Assembly: GCA_036336715.1 (NCBI GenBank) | Contig: JAYZFP010000208.1 | Span: forward strand, 1-6,193 | DNA from: JABAAE01 sp036336715 | GTDB lineage: Bacteria > Planctomycetota > Planctomycetia > Pirellulales > Pirellulaceae | Length of the DNA stretch: 6,193 nucleotides | Reading direction: 5' to 3' | Shown here: positions 1 through 6,088 of the stretch, piece after piece | How the letters are laid out: the number at the start of each line of letters is the position of its first letter | How positions within the stretch are numbered: position 1 is the stretch's first letter | Notes under the pieces: model-generated | Seen by the model: only the letters and a program-made list of their open reading frames with translations | Database searches by the model: none | What the model was told of the DNA's origin: nothing | Position numbers and translations under genes: made by a program

Positions 1-75
1 TATGCTCTCCCTTGCGATTTTCGGATCACCCTTCCGAGGCCCGACCGGGACTTGGCAAAAGATTGAAAGAGTCAA

Positions 76-1089
76 ATGAAAAAAATCATGATGATGTGGT
101 TCCTGCTGGCAGCCCCGGTTGGGACGGTGGCCGACGATTGGAAAATCGAAAGTAGCGAGTTCGTGTTCGATCGGTTGCCCCACGAATCCTGTCATGCCTC
201 GACCCTGGTGGAAACCAAAAACGGGCTGGCGGCTGCCTGGTTCGGCGGGACCCGCGAGGGACACCCAAGTGTTGGAATCTGGTTTTCAAAAAAGGGAGAC
301 AAGGGGTGGTCCCGACCGCTCGAAATCGCCAATGGAAATCAAAAGGATGGAACCCGGTTTCCGAGCTGGAACCCGGTTTTGTTCCAGATGCCACAGGGGG
401 ACCTGTTCCTTTTCTACAAGGTGGGGCCCAACCCCCGTGAATGGTGGGGGGAAATGAAAAAATCGGCTGACGGGGGGCTGACCTGGAGCGCAGCCAAGCG
501 GCTGAAAGAGGGAGTGATTGGTCCGGTCAAGAACAAGCCGGTCCTGCTCAAGGACGGCCGACTGCTCTGCGGGAGCAGCACCGAACATGACGGCTGGAGA
601 GTCCACATGGAGTGGTCCAAAGATCCCTGGGATGTCTCCAGTTGGCATCGTTCGCCAGCCCTGGACAATGGTTTGGCTGAAGGTGCGATTCAGCCCACCA
701 TTTTGAAAACCGGGGCCGGTTACCGGATTCTCTGCCGCAATCGAAAAAAAGATCGCATCCTGACAGGGGTTTCACCTGACGGAACCGGGAATTGGAGCAA
801 GCTTTCGGTGATCGACCTGCCAAATCCAAACTCGGGAATCGATGCGGTGACCCTGCAGGACGGAACCCACTTGCTGGTTTACAATCACACCCCCGGTGGA
901 CGAAGCCCGATCAATGTTGCGGTTTCCGAAAAGGGAAACCACTGGAAGCAGGTCGTCGTGCTGGACAGTGAAGCGAGGCAGGAATTTTCCTATCCCGCGG
1001 TGATCGAGGCAGCCGACGGAAAGGTCCACATCAGCTACACCTGGAAACGGAAAAAGATCAAACATTTCGTCCTCTCCAGAAAGCCCTGA
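76..1089 (+). CDS. Secreted sialidase-superfamily (BNR_2-like) protein
   Basis: Predicted exported six-bladed propeller of the sialidase/BNR superfamily, 337 residues. The N-terminus (MKKIMMMWFLLAAPVGTVAD) is a signal peptide: two lysines, a hydrophobic core and a likely cut near residue 19, so it acts outside the cytoplasm. One clear Asp-box is seen at residues 130-137 (SADGGLTW); degenerate copies lie at 71-78, 233-240 and 283-290. Other family-like blocks are HASTLVET (40-47), AWFGGTREG (54-62), LPNPNSGID (248-256) and EFSYPAVIEA (303-312). The FRIP motif of classical sialidases is not visible, so sialic acid cleavage is not assured; many relatives have unknown glycan substrates. The ATG follows a purine-rich GAAAGAG (65-71). 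The stop lies only three bases before the TTG start of the next gene, suggesting co-transcription. The family is fairly sure; the substrate is unknown. Confidence 0.85.
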   Translation: MKKIMMMWFLLAAPVGTVADDWKIESSEFVFDRLPHESCHASTLVETKNGLAAAWFGGTREGHPSVGIWFSKKGDKGWSRPLEIANGNQKDGTRFPSWNPVLFQMPQGDLFLFYKVGPNPREWWGEMKKSADGGLTWSAAKRLKEGVIGPVKNKPVLLKDGRLLCGSSTEHDGWRVHMEWSKDPWDVSSWHRSPALDNGLAEGAIQPTILKTGAGYRILCRNRKKDRILTGVSPDGTGNWSKLSVIDLPNPNSGIDAVTLQDGTHLLVYNHTPGGRSPINVAVSEKGNHWKQVVVLDSEARQEFSYPAVIEAADGKVHISYTWKRKKIKHFVLSRKP

Positions 1090-1092
1090 CCG

Positions 1093-2412
1093 TTGATTTC
1101 GTCCAGCGATTCGCCTGAACGCCCGGCAGTCGGTGCCGGGGCGATCCGTTTTCGTGCCCGGGGATTGCTTTTGGCGCAGTCGATCGCTTTGTTGGGCATG
1201 ATCGGAGTGACCTGGCGGGTCTGGTTTCCGGATGCCACCGACGATCCACAGGAAGGACTCCCCTACCCTGCCGTTCCGCTGTGGAATGCTCTGACAGGCG
1301 TCGATCTCCGCGTGGACTGGATCGTGACGGCTCTCACATTGCTGCTGCTTACCTGCCTGCTGATCTCGGTGTCGAGAGATTCTCTGGAACGCTTTACCGG
1401 TTGGTCCTGTGCGGGGGCCTGCCTCGGACTGCTGGTGCTGGTGATCCTCAACCAGCACCGGTTTGTTCCCTGGACCTACCAGTCCCTCCTTTTGTTCGTA
1501 AGTTACCTTGTTTTGCCGCGGGAGACCTGGTTGCGAGCTGCGCGTTGGCTGGTGGTCTCGATCTACCTTTTTTCGGCGGTCAGCAAATTTGACTACCAGT
1601 TTGTGATGACCACCGGTCGCCTGATGTTTGTGACCGGGGCGGAAATGATTGGCCTGGATACCAGTGATTGGTCGGAAGGTTCCCTTCGCCTGGCCGTGTT
1701 GGCCTTGCCGCTGTTGGAATTCTGTATTGGAGTCGGGTTGGCCTTTCGCTGGACCCGGCTGGTGGCCATGGTGGCTGCCCTGGGCATGCACCTTTCGCTG
1801 TTACTGATTCTCGGACCCTGGGGCCTGAAAAATGCAGAGTCGGTCCTGATCTGGAACCTGCTGTTTCTTGCCCAGCTGGTATTGCTGTACTGGCCGGTAA
1901 AGAACGCTCCGGTGGGAGGTGCACAAGAGAGTGTTCCGGGTCGAGGGGGGGCGGAGGCTGTTTACGTTGGCTGGGTGCTCTTCTTTTTCCTGGTACCTGT
2001 TCTGGAGAAATTCAATTACGCCGATCATTGGCCGGCCTGGGGGTTGTATTCTCCCCGCTGCAGCCGTTGCCGGCTCTGGATCGCCGACTGGAAAGTGAAT
2101 GCACTTCCCGGGGCAGCCCGAAAATATGTTGGGGAAAAGAGTCGCAGTCGCGAGGGAGTGCTGCGTGAGTTCGACCTGCAATCCTGGTCCGAGGACGCTT
2201 TGAACCTGCCGGTCTACCCACAGGATCGATTCCAGCTGGGAGTGATTCGGTACCTTTTGGAAAAGCAGGACCTGGATCGCGCGTTTCAAATTGATATCGA
2301 ATCCGCCTCCAATTGGTTGACCGGGAAACGCTCGGTGGTCTCGCTGACCAGTCTGCGGGACCTGGAGGAATTCCGCACCCCTTTCCTGCTCAACGACCGG
2401 CCGAGAAACTGA
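1093..2412 (+). CDS. Polytopic membrane protein, MauE/DoxX-like
   Basis: Inner-membrane protein of 439 residues with about nine hydrophobic segments (roughly 24-42, 74-92, 104-119, 128-141, 150-164, 198-217, 222-240, 250-267, 289-306), then a soluble domain of about 130 residues. The blocks LNQHRFVPWTYQ (119-130), SAVSKFDYQF (161-170), DHWPAWGLYSPR (311-322) and VYPQDRFQLGV (374-384) resemble planctomycete proteins usually annotated as MauE/DoxX redox-associated membrane proteins. This is from memory of the family. The function is unknown; electron or thiol transfer is only suggested by the name. A CSRC pair (C323, C326) sits just after the last membrane segment. The start is uncertain: the previous stop (1087-1089) is in the same frame, so it must lie after it. 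TTG 1093 gives an Arg-containing n-region before the first helix; TTG 1171, six bases after CGGGGA, is the main alternative. Probably in an operon with the preceding gene. Confidence 0.8.
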   Translation: MISSSDSPERPAVGAGAIRFRARGLLLAQSIALLGMIGVTWRVWFPDATDDPQEGLPYPAVPLWNALTGVDLRVDWIVTALTLLLLTCLLISVSRDSLERFTGWSCAGACLGLLVLVILNQHRFVPWTYQSLLLFVSYLVLPRETWLRAARWLVVSIYLFSAVSKFDYQFVMTTGRLMFVTGAEMIGLDTSDWSEGSLRLAVLALPLLEFCIGVGLAFRWTRLVAMVAALGMHLSLLLILGPWGLKNAESVLIWNLLFLAQLVLLYWPVKNAPVGGAQESVPGRGGAEAVYVGWVLFFFLVPVLEKFNYADHWPAWGLYSPRCSRCRLWIADWKVNALPGAARKYVGEKSRSREGVLREFDLQSWSEDALNLPVYPQDRFQLGVIRYLLEKQDLDRAFQIDIESASNWLTGKRSVVSLTSLRDLEEFRTPFLLNDRPRN

Positions 2413-2519
2413 TGCCTTGCTCCCGGAAGGAAGACGACGGCCTGCCACGTGCGAGTGGAGAACAGTCAATTCTGGAAACGGAATGAGGTGTCGCCAACCC
2501 ATGCGGGATTGACCCAAAG

Positions 2520-2608
2520 CCCGGGCATGTTCCCGGGAGCTCAATGACCGGCTTTCCATGTATGGTGCATCGGTCGACCGCACCAGGCGACGTCCTGGTT
2601 CCCAGGTG
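2520..2608. repeat. Cluster of short inverted repeats
   Basis: Seen directly: CCCGGG (2520-2525) and CCCGGG (2532-2537) can form a six-pair stem with a six-base loop. GGTGC (2564-2568) pairs with GCACC (2580-2584) around the perfect ten-base palindrome CGGTCGACCG (2571-2580). ACCAGG (2582-2587) pairs with CCTGGT (2594-2599), and CCTGG (2594-2598) can instead pair with CCAGG (2602-2606), so the last two hairpins exclude each other. The role is unknown: an operator, a structured RNA 3' end or chance in GC-rich DNA are all possible. Confidence 0.5.
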
Positions 2609-2678
2609 ATCCCCTTTTTCCGGAAAGCGGTTCCAGCAGGTAGCCGTGGCGGATTGAGACTTCCCGAAAAGGACGGAT

Positions 2679-2708
2679 TTGCCACCGGTTGGAGCGATCC
2701 GTTATAAA
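2679..2708 (+). promoter_or_regulatory. Sigma70-like promoter of the sulfatase gene
   Basis: TTGCCA (2679-2684, five of six bases of the -35 consensus) is separated by 18 bases from TATAAA (2703-2708, five of six of the -10 consensus). Transcription would begin near 2715, leaving a leader of about 28 bases before ATG 2743. This argues for separate transcription of the sulfatase and against a TTG start at 2689, which would lie inside the promoter. Inferred from sequence match only. Confidence 0.55.
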
Positions 2709-2742
2709 AGTCTGTTCGCTAACGAGTCATTCGGATGGTCCC

Positions 2743-4215
2743 ATGCAGATGAATCTAACGTTTTTTCCCCTGGTCCTGGCATGCCTGTTGGCTTCGGGGT
2801 GGATTACCCCACTGGCACTGAATGGAGAAGATGTCAGCCAGCCAGTGAAAAAGCCAATGAACTTTGTCTTTTTCCTTGTTGACGATCTCGGTTGGGCGGA
2901 TGTGGGCTGTTTTGGCAGTTCTTTTCACGAAACACCCCATATCGATGCGTTGGCTCAATCGGGGATGCGATTCACGCAGGCGTACGCTGCCTGCCCGGTT
3001 TGCAGTCCCACTCGAGCCAGCATCCTGACGGGCCGTCACCCTGTTCGTGTGGACATCACGGACTGGATTCCTGGAATGGACGTGAGTCGGGTCAAGGATG
3101 CGAGATTTCAGCAGGTGGAGGATCGGGACAACCTGGCACTCGAGGAAAAAACCATCGCGGAGGTGCTCAAGGAACAGGCCGGTTATGTCAGTTTCTTTGC
3201 CGGCAAATGGCATCTTGGTGACCGGGGACACTGGCCCACTGACCAGGGGTTTGACTGGAACGTAGGAGGAAACAGCAAGGGCTCACCACCGGGCGGCTAT
3301 TATTCACCCTGGAAAAACCCGACGCTGCAGGCAAAAACTGGCAATGAATACCTTACCGAGCGGCTCACTGAGGAATCAATTCGCTTCTTGACCCGGCACC
3401 AGGCCAGCAATGAAAAGCCTTTTCTTCTCTATCTTTCCTACTACAACGTACACACGCCCATCACACCCTATCGGAAACGATTTGAACATTTCCGGGCAAA
3501 GGCGAAGAAACAATTCCAGGACGAGGCTCCCCCACGAATGGAAAGGGACGGGAAATCAAGAACTCGCCAGGACAACCCTGCCTTTGCATCGATGGTTTCA
3601 GCTGTGGACCAGAGTGTGGGAGCGATTCTTGGCAAGTTGAAAGAGCTGGGTTTGGAAAAAGAGACGGCTGTCATTTTCTTTTCGGACAATGGTGGTTTGT
3701 GCACACTTCGCAACCGACCGGGACCGACGTCGAACCTTCCCCTGCGGAGTGGTAAGGGATGGCTGTATGAAGGAGGGGTGCGGGAGCCGATGATCGTCCG
3801 TGCTCCCGGAATTGCCCGACCGGGATCGGTCTGTGACCAGCCGGTGGTCAGCATGGATTTTTTTCCCACGATGATGGAGCTGGCCGGCTTGAAACCGGAT
3901 CCGACCCTGCACGCCGACGGCGAGAGTCTGCTGCCCAGGCTGACCGGCAAGGAACCGCGTGGGGAACGGAATTTGTACTGGCATTACCCCCACTATCACG
4001 GTTCGAGCTGGAAACCGGGCGCGTCGATCCGTTCCGGTCAGCTGAAGCTGATCGAGTTTTACCACGAAGGGACGTTTGAGCTGTACGATCTCGAAAGGGA
4101 CCCCGGAGAACAGCAAGATTTGTCAAAATCGCGGCCCGGTGTGGCCGCTGCCTTGCGGGAAAAACTTCGCCGCTGGCAGACTGAAATGAAGGCAAAAATG
4201 CCGCAGCCAAAATAA
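2743..4215 (+). CDS. Secreted C-type sulfatase (arylsulfatase-like, family S1)
   Basis: Formylglycine-dependent sulfatase of the alkaline phosphatase fold that hydrolyses sulfate esters, 490 residues, usual for the family. CSPTR (87-91) is the Cys-type activation motif; C87 would be converted to formylglycine by a modifying enzyme not encoded here. D47 and D48 (VDDLG) and D315, N316 (SDNGG) are the expected metal ligands; K155 and H157 (GKWHLGD), H237 and K338 fit the sulfate-binding and catalytic positions. The C-terminal subdomain carries FELYDLERDPGEQQDL (445-460), typical of this group. The N-terminus (MQMNLTFFPLVLACLLASGW) is a hydrophobic export signal lacking a positive charge. ATG 2743 is chosen because a promoter covers the in-frame TTG at 2689; ATG 2749 is also possible, and GGATGG (2733-2738) is a weak ribosome site. 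The substrate cannot be told; a sulfated polysaccharide is likely for a planctomycete. Confidence 0.93.
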   Translation: MQMNLTFFPLVLACLLASGWITPLALNGEDVSQPVKKPMNFVFFLVDDLGWADVGCFGSSFHETPHIDALAQSGMRFTQAYAACPVCSPTRASILTGRHPVRVDITDWIPGMDVSRVKDARFQQVEDRDNLALEEKTIAEVLKEQAGYVSFFAGKWHLGDRGHWPTDQGFDWNVGGNSKGSPPGGYYSPWKNPTLQAKTGNEYLTERLTEESIRFLTRHQASNEKPFLLYLSYYNVHTPITPYRKRFEHFRAKAKKQFQDEAPPRMERDGKSRTRQDNPAFASMVSAVDQSVGAILGKLKELGLEKETAVIFFSDNGGLCTLRNRPGPTSNLPLRSGKGWLYEGGVREPMIVRAPGIARPGSVCDQPVVSMDFFPTMMELAGLKPDPTLHADGESLLPRLTGKEPRGERNLYWHYPHYHGSSWKPGASIRSGQLKLIEFYHEGTFELYDLERDPGEQQDLSKSRPGVAAALREKLRRWQTEMKAKMPQPK

Positions 4216-4241
4216 GCGGCGGAAATGGGGATTCCCGTGTC

Positions 4242-4255
4242 ACCCTGGGCAGGGT
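4242..4255 (+). terminator. Possible weak terminator hairpin after the sulfatase
   Basis: ACCCT (4242-4246), loop GGGC, AGGGT (4251-4255), 26 bases after the sulfatase stop. The stem could extend by two pairs beyond one mismatch. No T-tract follows directly; a run of seven T lies about 47 bases further on. A true intrinsic terminator is therefore doubtful. Confidence 0.22.
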
Positions 4256-4312
4256 TACTGAAAAATCCAAGCTTTATTGGATGCTGTTTGCCCGCTATCA
4301 TCTTTTTTTCGG

Positions 4313-4324
4313 AATTCATGAATT
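4313..4324. promoter_or_regulatory. Twelve-base perfect palindrome upstream of tpiA
   Basis: AATTCATGAATT is its own reverse complement and lies 19 bases before the proposed GTG start of tpiA, next to the GGAG ribosome site (4329-4332). Being short, AT-rich and within a GC-rich region, it could be a repressor site, but no regulator is known from this window and chance is possible. The ATG inside it (4318) is not in the tpiA frame. Confidence 0.25.
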
Positions 4325-4343
4325 TTTTGGAGTGTTTCGTATC

Positions 4344-5099
4344 GTGAGAAAGCCCTTTGTTGCCGGAAACTGGAAAATGAACCTCGATCAGGCGGGAGCG
4401 GCCGAGCTGGTCGATGGCCTGCTCGCCAAGGGGCTCAATGACTCGGTCGATGTTGCGGTTTGTCCAGCATTTGTCCACGCCGCTTCGGTGGGATCCCGGA
4501 TTGCCGATTCGGTCATCGGGCTGGGCTGCCAGGATGTCTACTTTGAGGCCCAGGGAGCGTTTACCGGTGAAATCAGCTGCTCGATGCTCAAGGATATTGG
4601 TTGTCGTTACGTCATCCTCGGACACAGCGAGCGGCGACACGTGATGGGTGAAACCGATGAAATCATCAATAAAAAGGTCAAAGTGGCCCTCGAATCCGGG
4701 TTGACCCCGATTGTCTGTGTGGGGGAAACCCTCGAAGAACGGGAAAGTGGAACCACGATGGCGGTGATCGAGAGCCAGTTCAAAGGCTCTTTGGAGGGAC
4801 TCTCCCCCGAGCAGGTCGGTGAAATCGTGATCGCCTATGAACCCGTCTGGGCCATCGGTACCGGAAAAGTGGCTACCCCTGAGCAGGCGGAGGAGGTGCA
4901 TTCCGACCTTCGCAAATTACTTGAAACCAGCTACAATGCTGAGATATCGGCCAAAGTCCGGATCCAGTATGGTGGTAGCGTCAAGCCCGGTAATGCCGCG
5001 GATCTTCTTTCCCAGCCCAACATTGATGGGGCACTGGTAGGAGGAGCTTCGCTCAAGGCGGACGATTTTGCCGCGATTGTCACCGCTGCACAAAGCTAG
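4344..5099 (+). CDS. tpiA: Triosephosphate isomerase
   Basis: Cytosolic TIM-barrel enzyme interconverting glyceraldehyde 3-phosphate and dihydroxyacetone phosphate in glycolysis and gluconeogenesis; 251 residues, the usual size. The catalytic residues are all present: N9 and K11 in AGNWKMN (7-13), H94 in ILGHSERR (91-98) and E166 in AYEPVWAIGTGK (164-175), whose end is the mobile loop 6. The phosphate-binding segments QYGGSVKP (208-215) and LVGGASL (231-237) are also intact. The start is set at GTG 4344, giving MRKPFVAGNWKMN as in relatives, with GGAG (4329-4332) eleven bases upstream. An ATG at 4281 would add a 21-residue extension not typical of the family; GTG 4332 is a further alternative. 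It stands 128 bases after the sulfatase and 174 before secG; no strong promoter was seen in front of it. Confidence 0.97.
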   Translation: MRKPFVAGNWKMNLDQAGAAELVDGLLAKGLNDSVDVAVCPAFVHAASVGSRIADSVIGLGCQDVYFEAQGAFTGEISCSMLKDIGCRYVILGHSERRHVMGETDEIINKKVKVALESGLTPIVCVGETLEERESGTTMAVIESQFKGSLEGLSPEQVGEIVIAYEPVWAIGTGKVATPEQAEEVHSDLRKLLETSYNAEISAKVRIQYGGSVKPGNAADLLSQPNIDGALVGGASLKADDFAAIVTAAQS

Positions 5100-5109
5100 T
5101 TGGTTCCAA

Positions 5110-5130
5110 CCGGATTGACGAAAAATCCGG
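5110..5130 (+). terminator. Stem-loop just after tpiA, possible terminator
   Basis: CCGGATT (5110-5116) and AATCCGG (5124-5130) form a perfect seven-pair stem with a seven-base loop, ten bases after the tpiA stop. No T-tract follows, so it may be an attenuating or mRNA-stabilising hairpin rather than a full intrinsic terminator. Confidence 0.35.
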
Positions 5131-5273
5131 GTGCCGCAAAAACCACTGATGGAACAACTGGCAGACCGAGGGGCCTCCGCCAAAACGAATGTCCCTCAGG
5201 AATGGTTTGGCAATTTGCGAATCCAACTGCCGAATCCCTTTTAAACCACTGATCAAACGACCAGGAAATTACG

Positions 5274-5978
5274 ATGCCATTGCTTTTTGGCGATTTTTTG
5301 ATTTTCGCTCTGGAGTTTCTCCTCTTTTCCGTTTCAGGTTTCATGATCCTGCTCGTCCTGGTGCAAAGGGGAAGAGGGGGTGGCCTGACCGGTGCCTTGG
5401 GTGGCATGGGAGGTCAAAGTGCATTCGGTGCCAAGGCGGGGGATGTTTTTACGAGGATCACCGTCTTTTCGGCGATCATCTGGATATTCCTTTGCCTGGT
5501 TACGATCATGGGCTACACCTATGTCAGTGTGGATAACTCGGACGTCGGGGAATACAACTACGAAAACCTGCTCGATGAAAATGCCGAAACGGGAGGATCG
5601 GACCCGTTGAGCGGAGAACTCGGTAGTGACCTCCTTTCGAACATCTCTTCAGGCGGTTCCGATGGAGAAAACGAACCGGCTGATTCAGACGGTGATGACT
5701 CGGAGAAAGGTCCATCCGATGGCAAGGTAGCTCCTGAGGACGACAGCAAAGCAGAGTCCGAAACAAAGTCCGTCAATCCGGATGCCGAGAATCCGGATGC
5801 CGGTAAAAAGGCGACACCTGCACCGACCAAGGATTCTGAAGCAGGCAAGGATTCTGAAGCAGGCAAGGCTGACGTGGATCCATCCAAGTCGGGAGAACCG
5901 GGCGAAGCTTCTGCTGAAAAGAAGGAACCTGCCAAGGAACCGGAAAAAAAGCCTGCCAAGGAAGCGGAGAAAAACTAG
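5274..5978 (+). CDS. secG: Preprotein translocase subunit SecG with long charged tail
   Basis: Small membrane partner of SecY and SecE in the general protein export channel. Residues 1-82 are the SecG core: a first membrane helix (about 8-30), the conserved cytoplasmic loop with LVQRGRGGGLTGALGG (28-43) and FGAKAGDVFTRIT (51-63), and a second helix (about 64-82). A tail of about 150 residues follows, making the protein 234 residues against roughly 75-110 for a typical SecG. The tail is acidic and Gly/Ser-rich from about 88 to 165, then rich in Ala, Lys, Glu and Pro to the end, with tandem repeats (NPDAE/NPDAG, KDSEAG twice). It looks disordered and has no hydrophobic segment. With two helices, both termini should lie on the same side of the membrane. 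The ATG follows AGGA (5263-5266) by seven bases. TTGGCA at 5207-5212 resembles a -35 box but lacks a good -10. The assignment of the core is sure; the tail's role is unknown. Confidence 0.93.
   Translation: MPLLFGDFLIFALEFLLFSVSGFMILLVLVQRGRGGGLTGALGGMGGQSAFGAKAGDVFTRITVFSAIIWIFLCLVTIMGYTYVSVDNSDVGEYNYENLLDENAETGGSDPLSGELGSDLLSNISSGGSDGENEPADSDGDDSEKGPSDGKVAPEDDSKAESETKSVNPDAENPDAGKKATPAPTKDSEAGKDSEAGKADVDPSKSGEPGEASAEKKEPAKEPEKKPAKEAEKN
5775..5804 (+). repeat. Two tandem 15-base units in the secG tail
   Basis: Two adjacent in-frame units at 5775-5789 and 5790-5804 share their first 13 bases (AATCCGGATGCCG) and encode NPDAE and NPDAG. The near identity at DNA level suggests a recent duplication by slippage within the disordered tail. 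Confidence 0.8.
5829..5868 (+). repeat. Perfect tandem 18-base repeat in the secG tail
   Basis: AAGGATTCTGAAGCAGGC occurs twice without mismatch (5829-5846, 5847-5864) and starts a third time (AAGG, 5865-5868). It is in frame and encodes KDSEAG twice. A perfect 18-base repeat could vary in copy number between strains without breaking the gene. Confidence 0.9.
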
Positions 5979-5984
5979 CCCACT

Positions 5985-5999
5985 GGAACACCTGGTTCC
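5985..5999 (+). other. Small stem-loop after secG
   Basis: GGAAC (5985-5989), loop ACCTG, GTTCC (5995-5999), starting seven bases after the secG stop codon. The stem is only five pairs and has no T-tract, so it is a weak candidate for an mRNA 3' structure. Confidence 0.2.
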
Positions 6000-6088
6000 C
6001 GTTGGGGCGGTTGCTTTGGTTAACGGTTCAGTTGCCAGACGCTGACAGTAACCAGTCTGAGTTGAAACCAATCCAGGGAGATTGAGTA

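Larger units (their letters stand above)
2413..2742. other. Intergenic region with inverted repeats and a promoter
   Basis: About 330 bases with no convincing gene on either strand. The only short frame tied to the previous stop is a 24-codon ORF at 2412-2486 that overlaps it as TGATG; it has no recognisable content. The middle part (2520-2608) carries several short inverted repeats, and the last 65 bases hold a sigma70-like promoter for the sulfatase. Long open frames crossing the region on the minus strand continue into the neighbouring gene and look like shadows. No T-tract follows the hairpins, so no intrinsic terminator is seen for the upstream pair. Confidence 0.7.

Noticed and set aside
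772..1791. A 339-codon open frame on the minus strand
   Set aside because: It spans the ends of two well-supported + strand genes and gives a His/Gln/Arg-rich product with no recognisable domain; judged an antisense shadow.
2412..2486. A 24-codon ORF starting at the TGATG overlap with the membrane protein stop
   Set aside because: The overlap resembles translational coupling, but the product is very short, polar and unrecognised, and the end is followed by structured non-coding sequence. Chance is the simpler view.
1801..2685. A 294-codon open frame on the minus strand
   Set aside because: It runs antisense through the membrane protein gene and the gap. Its translation is rich in Arg, Pro, Gly and Ser with no family motif, as expected for a shadow in GC-rich DNA.
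2754..2784. A lipoprotein signal in the sulfatase N-terminus (VLAC, Cys14)
   Set aside because: Leu at -2 is not typical of a lipobox, the n-region before it lacks a positive charge, and the hydrophobic stretch continues past the Cys. A standard signal peptide or anchor fits better.
4273..4301. A possible tpiA promoter (TTTATT, 17 bases, TATCAT)
   Set aside because: The -10 match is fair but the -35 match is poor (three of six), so it cannot be told from chance.
4059..4901. A 280-codon open frame on the minus strand
   Set aside because: It lies antisense to most of tpiA and the sulfatase end. Both of those are certain genes, and the minus product has no known motif.
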